DNA of 64,000 nucleotides from Burkholderia sp. MS389 (lineage in GTDB: Bacteria > Pseudomonadota > Gammaproteobacteria > Burkholderiales > Burkholderiaceae). A model generated the notes under the pieces. The model ran no database searches and had not been told where the DNA came from. It was given only the letters and a program-made list of their open reading frames with translations. The translations under genes and the position numbers were made by a program. Each line of letters starts with the position of its first letter. Position 1 is the stretch's first letter. The DNA is taken from assembly GCF_016899425.1 (NCBI RefSeq), contig NZ_CP045996.1, positions 1 to 64,000 on the forward strand. The letters run 5' to 3'. Shown in pieces: positions 59,297 through 64,000 of the stretch.

Positions 59297-60220
59297 TCAG
59301 TCGACGAGGCCGGCCGAACGAAGCGCGTCCGCGATTTCGACGTCCGCGCCTGGCGCGAGCGGCAGCAGCGGCGAGCGCACGGTGGCGTGCTGGAGGATGC
59401 CGCGGGCCACCAGACCGTGCTTGAGCGCGACGGTGCCTTCCATGTGCGACCCGCGGTGATACACGTTACGCGTCACCGGCAGCAGGCGATCGTGAATCGC
59501 GCGGGCGGCCGCGTAGTCTTTCGCCTTGCCCGCCTTGATCAGTTCGACGAGCGGCTCGGGAGCCAGGCTGCCGTAGCCGACGAGCGCCCCGTCGACGTCG
59601 AACATCGTGTGCAGCAGATACTCGTCGTGGCAGGTGAGGATTTGCAGTTCCGGACGCTCGCGTCGGATGATCGGAATCTCGACGTCCCAGCGACGCATGT
59701 TGCGCACGCCGTTTTTCATCGCGAAGACGCCCGGTTGCGCGGCGATCTCCAGCTGCGTGTCGAGGTTGTAGGTCGCCTTGGTGGCGTCCGGGTACTGGAA
59801 CAGGATGAGCGGCAGCCCGCTGCCTTCGTGGATGGCGCGGTAGCGATCCTGCGGCGCACCTTTCTGATAGCCGAAGCGCAGCCAGCCGTGCGACGGATAG
59901 ACCAGACCAGCCGACGCGCCGGCCTCGACCGCGCGCTTCGCCTCTTCCACCGCCACTTCCGTGCCTTCGAGCGTGATACCGGCGATCACCGGAATCTTGC
60001 CGTCGACGGACTTCACGAAGCTTTCGATGACTTGAGCCTGTTCTTTCTGCGAGAGGAACGTGCCTTCGCCGGCATGTCCGAGCACCGTCAGGCCTTTGAC
60101 GCCTTCGATGCCGCCAAGCCACGCGCCCAGCCGTTGAATTGCCGCATGGTCCACCGCGCCCTCGCGGGTGAAAGGTGTAACGGGTGCCGGGACCAAACCG
60201 CGCAGATCGATCGCTTTCAT
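59297..60220 (-). CDS. DapA/NanA-family aldolase or dehydratase
   Basis: 307-residue TIM barrel of the dihydrodipicolinate synthase superfamily. The Schiff-base Lys is about 167 in VFAMKNGVRNM and the catalytic Tyr about 142 in ILFQYPD. The carboxylate-binding turn reads GHAGEGTFLS instead of the GTTGE of true DapA, so lysine biosynthesis is unlikely. Sugar-acid dehydratase, keto-acid aldolase or hydratase-aldolase are the realistic choices. ATG 60220 has GGAGA upstream. It is divergent from a LysR regulator and precedes an MFS symporter and porin on the same strand, the usual layout of a small catabolic unit. Confidence 0.88.
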   Translation of the reverse strand: MKAIDLRGLVPAPVTPFTREGAVDHAAIQRLGAWLGGIEGVKGLTVLGHAGEGTFLSQKEQAQVIESFVKSVDGKIPVIAGITLEGTEVAVEEAKRAVEAGASAGLVYPSHGWLRFGYQKGAPQDRYRAIHEGSGLPLILFQYPDATKATYNLDTQLEIAAQPGVFAMKNGVRNMRRWDVEIPIIRRERPELQILTCHDEYLLHTMFDVDGALVGYGSLAPEPLVELIKAGKAKDYAAARAIHDRLLPVTRNVYHRGSHMEGTVALKHGLVARGILQHATVRSPLLPLAPGADVEIADALRSAGLVD

Positions 60221-60400
60221 GACGTCTCCAAATGTGAGCTTTTCCGCTCCTCTTTCCGGGAGGAGAGCCCGCCGTCCGTTTCGCATCGAACCGGAACGAC
60301 GGTGCATGCGTTGCAGTGTAGGGAAGCACGACCCATGCGAGAACGGCGTAATTGCGCATTTCAGCTATACTGATTTGACATATCTACGGGAGGCTTCGCG

Positions 60401-61345
60401 GTGGACTATGCGGCCTGGAAGCTGTTCATCGACGCGGCGGAACTCGGGAGCCTGAGCAAGACGGCCGTTGCTTACGGGACCAGCCAGCCTCACATCAGCC
60501 GGCAGATCGTCGAGCTCGAGCAGTACTGCGGCGGCCGTCTGTTTCAACGGACTGGGCGCGGCGTGGTGTTGACCGAGTTGGGCGCGCGTATCGCGCCGCG
60601 TGTGAGGGCGTGGCTTGCCAGCACGGAGCAGTTGTCCAACGACATCCGCAGCACGGCGGGCGAGCCGATCGGCGTGGTCAGGCTCGGGATCCTGCCCTCC
60701 ACCGCCCATCCCCTTGTCAGCACCCTTTACCATCGGCTTCGCGAGCGTTACCCGCTGGTGCAGTTACAGGTGCGCGAGGGTCAAGGAGCGTTGCTGGAAA
60801 CCTGGCTGGAGAACGGCAGCGTCGATCTCGCCATCCTGTTTCGAAATAGTCCGACGCCGAGAAACGGCGACGAATATCTGGTCGAGGCCGCGACGTACCT
60901 GGTGGGGGCGGAAGGCGATCCGTTGACCAGTCAGCCCACGATCGCTTTTTCGAGGCTCGATGGCATTCCGCTGGTCTCTTTCTGCCGCCCCAATAGCTGG
61001 CGCGAGCGGCTCGAACAAATCGCGGGCGAACATCGGGTGTCGCTGAATTTCGCGGCGGAAGCCGATTCTCTCAGCCTGCAGGGGCACATCGTCGCCGATG
61101 GCGGCATTCATGCGTTGCTGGGCCCTTACGCGATCGCCAATCTCGAACGGGAATGCCGGTTGCAAGCGTCGATGGTGGTCGATCCGTCCGTGCCGCGCTT
61201 CATTGCACTTGCCATGTCGCCGCACGGCGAACTGACGCTGGCTTGCCGCACGGTCATGCAGCTCACGAAGGAAATCGCCCGGTCGCGCACGCTCTCGTCG
61301 GATCTTCGGTTGGGTGTGTCCGCCGCGTTCCTGCGGTCAATTTGA
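60401..61345 (+). CDS. LysR-family transcriptional regulator
   Basis: 314 residues from GTG 60401, with GGGAGG 9-14 bases upstream; there is no ATG nearby. N-terminal winged helix-turn-helix (about 1-62): FIDAAELGSLSKTAVAYGTSQPHISRQIVELEQ, then a coiled linker and two-lobed co-inducer domain (about 90-300). LysR proteins typically control the divergent gene, here the DapA-family enzyme, from the 180-base shared region 60221-60400. An ATTTCAG...CTGATTT near-symmetric element around 60358-60376 could be its site. The ligand is probably the substrate of that pathway. Confidence 0.92.
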   Translation: MDYAAWKLFIDAAELGSLSKTAVAYGTSQPHISRQIVELEQYCGGRLFQRTGRGVVLTELGARIAPRVRAWLASTEQLSNDIRSTAGEPIGVVRLGILPSTAHPLVSTLYHRLRERYPLVQLQVREGQGALLETWLENGSVDLAILFRNSPTPRNGDEYLVEAATYLVGAEGDPLTSQPTIAFSRLDGIPLVSFCRPNSWRERLEQIAGEHRVSLNFAAEADSLSLQGHIVADGGIHALLGPYAIANLERECRLQASMVVDPSVPRFIALAMSPHGELTLACRTVMQLTKEIARSRTLSSDLRLGVSAAFLRSI

Positions 61346-61490
61346 GCGGCTCGGCACAGTGCGTTCGCAGTCCGGATCGAGTGAGGATGTCGATCTCGGC
61401 GATGCGCTGCGTGTGGTCGGGCGCCGGCTTGCGCGGCGAACGGCGCGGTGCGCGATTTCTCCATCCGCGCCGCCCATCTCGCGCCGACCT

Positions 61491-62282
61491 TTAGTACGAC
61501 TTGCCGCCCACCGTCGCCGCTTCCAGTTCGCGCGTGATGATCTGCGTGCCGCCGACGTTGGCGACCGACTTGACCAGACCGACGCCCGGCGCGAGCCAGT
61601 CGTCCGCGGTCGTGTTGCTCGTCAACGCCGAGTTGGTGAAGGTCTCCGTGGTGTGATAGTGGCAAGCATTCGCGAAGACCTTGCCGTTGCGGAGGCTGAC
61701 CGTTTCGCGCGCGACGTACGTCCGCTGGATCGAGACGGACGTTTGCGCGCCGCCCGACGGAACGACGGGCGTATCCACGTAATTCACCGTCTCGCTTCCC
61801 GCGAGCCCGATCGTCTCGACATAGGGCGGCGAGTTCACGTCCCGCAACACGAGCGTGCTGCCGCTGTAAACCTCGCCGCCGTAGTTCGTGCGTACGCCGT
61901 TGCCGACGAGGTAGTAGTGATTGGTCTGAATCGGCGAACCGGGCGTCGTTTCGGCCTGCTGCACGAGCGCCACGCCATTGAACGTCGCCGGCGCGTAAGT
62001 CCGCGTGTACACGCCGTTGTCGACCGACGGGCTCTGCGACGTCGCTTGCGTATACATGTGCAACTGCACGGTATCGCCTTGCTGGTAAATCGGATCACAG
62101 TCGACGTTCGACGCGGTCGGCGAGCCCGGATTGCCGCCGGATGTGCCCGTGGTCGGCGTCCCGCCGCTGCCGCCGTTGTTGCTCGTCCCCGATCCGCCTG
62201 ACGAAGCCGGCGAGGAATTGTCGTCGCCGCCGCAAGCGGTCAGCGCGAGGCAGGTCAATGCGATCAGTGCAACGGCTTTCAT
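61491..62282 (-). CDS. Lipoprotein with Gly/Ser/Thr-rich linker, function unknown
   Basis: 263 residues from ATG 62282 with GGAAGGTGA upstream. Lipoprotein signal peptide with lipobox LTAC (Cys about 17), then a low-complexity stretch of Gly, Ser, Thr and Asn (about 18-58), then a beta-rich domain with no family I recognise (CDPIYQQGDTVQLHMYTQ near 60-77). The acidic residues after the Cys (GGDD) include an Asp at +4, not +2, so outer-membrane sorting is likely. It converges on the LysR gene. No partner is evident. Confidence 0.75.
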   Translation of the reverse strand: MKAVALIALTCLALTACGGDDNSSPASSGGSGTSNNGGSGGTPTTGTSGGNPGSPTASNVDCDPIYQQGDTVQLHMYTQATSQSPSVDNGVYTRTYAPATFNGVALVQQAETTPGSPIQTNHYYLVGNGVRTNYGGEVYSGSTLVLRDVNSPPYVETIGLAGSETVNYVDTPVVPSGGAQTSVSIQRTYVARETVSLRNGKVFANACHYHTTETFTNSALTSNTTADDWLAPGVGLVKSVANVGGTQIITRELEAATVGGKSY

Positions 62283-62411
62283 CGGGATCACCTTCCAAAC
62301 GAACGGGACGAACGAAGCCCGTACGCGCGAATCACGCCGCGCGCACCGACCATCAAGAATCAAGAATCAGAAATCGGGAGTCGGCCGGCGGCCTCCGCCG
62401 GCCCGGCGACG

Positions 62412-63239
62412 TCAATTGACCTGCAGTTGCCCACCGCGGCCCAGTCCGCCCTTGACGTCCTGCGCCTTGTAGCTGCGCAGCGCGACGACCATCTTGTTGT
62501 AGGCGTCGATGAACGCGACGACCGTCGCCTTGCCTTCCGGCGTCGACGAGAAGCCCGCCAGCGCGCCGCCTACCCCGCCGCCGAAGCCGCCCAGCGCCGC
62601 ACCGTAGTTGGTCGCCGTCGAGCTGCCTTCCGACGCCGCGATCTGCACCGCCGAGCGCACGTCGAACAGCGTCAGCGTCACCACCGACGCCTTCGTCTGC
62701 AGGTGGCCCGCCACCGCCGCCACCGCGCTGTTGCCGATCAGCCCGCCGATCATGCTGCCGATCCCGCCGATCGGCGAATCGTTGATCACGATCTGCGGTT
62801 CCATGTAGTAGTCGGCCGCGACGCGCTGGCCCTTCTGCTGCTTCGAGCCCGCGCGGTATTCGCCCGAGTTGCGCTGCAACTGCGTGATGCGCGACAGGCG
62901 CGCGTCGCTCTTCTGGTTGCCGATCGACGTGATCACGAAGCAGTTCGACTGCTGCACCGCCAGCCGCAGCAGCGGATCGATGCTCGTCACCTTGGTCGCG
63001 CTGCCGAACTGGCCCCACCAGTCGGCGTTGCGGCCGTCGTCGACCGCGATCGTGCCGAGCGGCGACGGGCAGCGCTGCAGTTGCGAATCGGCGCCGGCGC
63101 TCGCGCCGCCGGCCGCCGCGCCCGTCACGCCGGCGTTCTGCCCGCCGGGCGTCACCACGCCGCCGCAACCCGCGACGGCCGCGCCAAGCGCTGCAACCAG
63201 CGCGCCTTGAGTGAGACGTTGGGAAAGGTTGGTCTTCAT
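62412..63239 (-). CDS. CsgG-like outer-membrane lipoprotein
   Basis: 275 residues. Lipobox VAGC (Cys about 25) followed by a Gly/Ala-rich linker to about 52. The mature part resembles the CsgG/HfaB group of periplasmic/outer-membrane proteins: LGTIAVDDGR, RLAVQQSNCFVITSIG, YYMEPQIVI and a Gly-rich segment GGIGSMIGGLIGNSAVAAVAG. CsgG homologues can form secretion pores or act in envelope stress; no curli genes are near. It ends 129 bases before the preceding lipoprotein and 120 bases after the Sel1 lipoprotein, so the three may form a loose group. The similarity is distant; moderate confidence. Confidence 0.65.
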   Translation of the reverse strand: MKTNLSQRLTQGALVAALGAAVAGCGGVVTPGGQNAGVTGAAAGGASAGADSQLQRCPSPLGTIAVDDGRNADWWGQFGSATKVTSIDPLLRLAVQQSNCFVITSIGNQKSDARLSRITQLQRNSGEYRAGSKQQKGQRVAADYYMEPQIVINDSPIGGIGSMIGGLIGNSAVAAVAGHLQTKASVVTLTLFDVRSAVQIAASEGSSTATNYGAALGGFGGGVGGALAGFSSTPEGKATVVAFIDAYNKMVVALRSYKAQDVKGGLGRGGQLQVN

Positions 63240-63359
63240 GTCGTTATCGATCGATTAGCGTCGTTGTTCGGCTTATGTGTTCGTGCGAACTTCGATAAGC
63301 CCCCCGGCGTGGCGCGCGATGGTGGTCTCCCCGCTGCCGCCCCGTTGCTCGATACCCGG

Positions 63360-63947
63360 TCAGTAGTACCAGTACGTCTGCTGCCAGACGCCGTAGTACG
63401 GATAGCCCGAGTACCAGTAGCCGTAATAGACGTCACGCCATTGCGTGCGCCATTTCCAGTCTTCTTCGTCTTCCTTCTTGGCCTTGCGTGCAAGGTCGAG
63501 CAGCTTCTTCGATTCCTTGTCGCCGCGGCCGGCCGCGATCGACAGCCACTTCTCCGCTTCGCGCGCATCCGAGCCCATTTCCTCGAGACCGAACAGGTAG
63601 AAACTGCCGAGCGCCTTTTGCGCGTTCAGGTCGCCGCGTTCGGCGGCCTCGCGCATCCACTTGAGCGCCTGGTAGCTGTCCTGGCGCACGCCGTCGCCGC
63701 GGAAATAGCGCAGGCCGAGGTCGTAGGCGGCCTTCGGCTGGGTCTTCGCGGTTTGCTTGAGCGCGGCGATGCGTGGATCGTCCCGGTCTTCCGCATCGTC
63801 CCTTTTTTGATAGGAGACCTGATCTTTAGGGCGATAGGAACAACCTGTGTCGTCGCAGATCCGTACCGTGCCGGCGGTAACCGACGGATCCTGCGCGCAC
63901 GCGGCCAGCAGCAACAGCAGCCCCGGTGCGAGTAAACGGCGATACAT
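63360..63947 (-). CDS. Sel1-repeat lipoprotein with aromatic C-terminal tail
   Basis: 195 residues from ATG 63947, with GAGGAAAG upstream. Lipobox LLAAC (Cys about 17). A linker with CDDTGC follows, then two Sel1 (TPR-like) repeats (about 70-140): AAYDLGLRYFRGDGVRQD and AQKALGSFYLFG. A charged helix (KKEDEEDWKWR) leads to a remarkable ~25-residue tail that is nearly all Tyr, Trp, Gly and Pro. Sel1 lipoproteins usually scaffold protein contacts in the periplasm. No specific partner can be named. Confidence 0.8.
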   Translation of the reverse strand: MYRRLLAPGLLLLLAACAQDPSVTAGTVRICDDTGCSYRPKDQVSYQKRDDAEDRDDPRIAALKQTAKTQPKAAYDLGLRYFRGDGVRQDSYQALKWMREAAERGDLNAQKALGSFYLFGLEEMGSDAREAEKWLSIAAGRGDKESKKLLDLARKAKKEDEEDWKWRTQWRDVYYGYWYSGYPYYGVWQQTYWYY

Positions 63948-64000
63948 GGGTACTTTCCTCACGTTTCATTGGCGCCGTATTGCTTCGCGCGCTCGCCCGC

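Noticed and set aside
1..64000. CRISPR arrays, rRNA, tRNA genes or a complete insertion sequence
   Set aside because: No regularly spaced repeats, no rRNA-like conserved blocks, no cloverleaf with a CCA end and no intact transposase were found.

Overview
The window is high-GC Gram-negative DNA with the gene content and codon use of a Burkholderia-type betaproteobacterium. Evidence includes the BktB/ETF-QO/acyl-CoA dehydrogenase set, a Burkholderia-style porin, short-leader lipoproteins and several AraC/LysR regulators. No rRNA, tRNA, CRISPR array or replication origin was seen. The species and replicon cannot be fixed from sequence alone.

Region 1 (1-12.2 kb) has visibly lower GC and looks like an acquired island. 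It holds the 5' part of a CHASE2 sensor and its OmpR-type response regulator. These are divergent from a second (lateral-type) flagellar locus: a short flagellin, then fliM-fliN-fliP-fliQ-fliR-flhB-flhA in tightly overlapping order, which supply the switch and export gate. A 51-residue membrane protein and a DsbB-like oxidoreductase follow, then a frameshifted TniQ-like transposition gene. Near 12.19 kb the sequence switches abruptly to high GC in the middle of what looks like a 5'-truncated gene, so this is probably the island's right edge.

Region 2 (12.2-25.2 kb) is ordinary chromosomal metabolism. A fatty-acid beta-oxidation operon (acyl-CoA dehydrogenase, ETF:ubiquinone oxidoreductase, thiolase, 3-hydroxyacyl-CoA dehydrogenase) ends in a UUCG-loop terminator. 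Next come an acyl-CoA ligase flanked by two AraC-family regulators and an OmpR/EnvZ-type two-component pair.

Region 3 (25.6-54.0 kb) is a nonribosomal peptide/polyketide biosynthetic cluster whose product I do not recognise. Eleven genes run on the minus strand from an MbtH protein at 52.8 kb to an AspH-type hydroxylase at 25.6 kb; a type II thioesterase is divergent. The assembly line reads C-A(Ser)-PCP // C-A(Val-like)-PCP-C-A(?)-PCP-KS-AT(malonyl)-ACP-C-A(?)-PCP-E*. There is no reductive PKS domain and no terminal thioesterase, and the C-terminal epimerase-like domain has lost its catalytic motif. Around it lie four candidate iron oxygenases: two metallo-beta-lactamase-fold proteins of the CmlA diiron beta-hydroxylase kind, a JmjC/cupin protein and an AspH-family protein. 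A membrane-anchored serine hydrolase, an acetyltransferase, an MFS exporter and an unrecognised 470-residue protein complete the set. Two CmlA-like proteins on one short assembly line with an unclear release step is the most interesting content of the window.

Region 4 (54.0-64 kb) holds an MHYT-GGDEF-EAL cyclic-di-GMP protein. It is followed by a small-molecule uptake/catabolism group (porin, MFS symporter, DapA-family aldolase/dehydratase, divergent LysR) and three lipoproteins: a low-complexity one, a CsgG-like one and a Sel1-repeat one.
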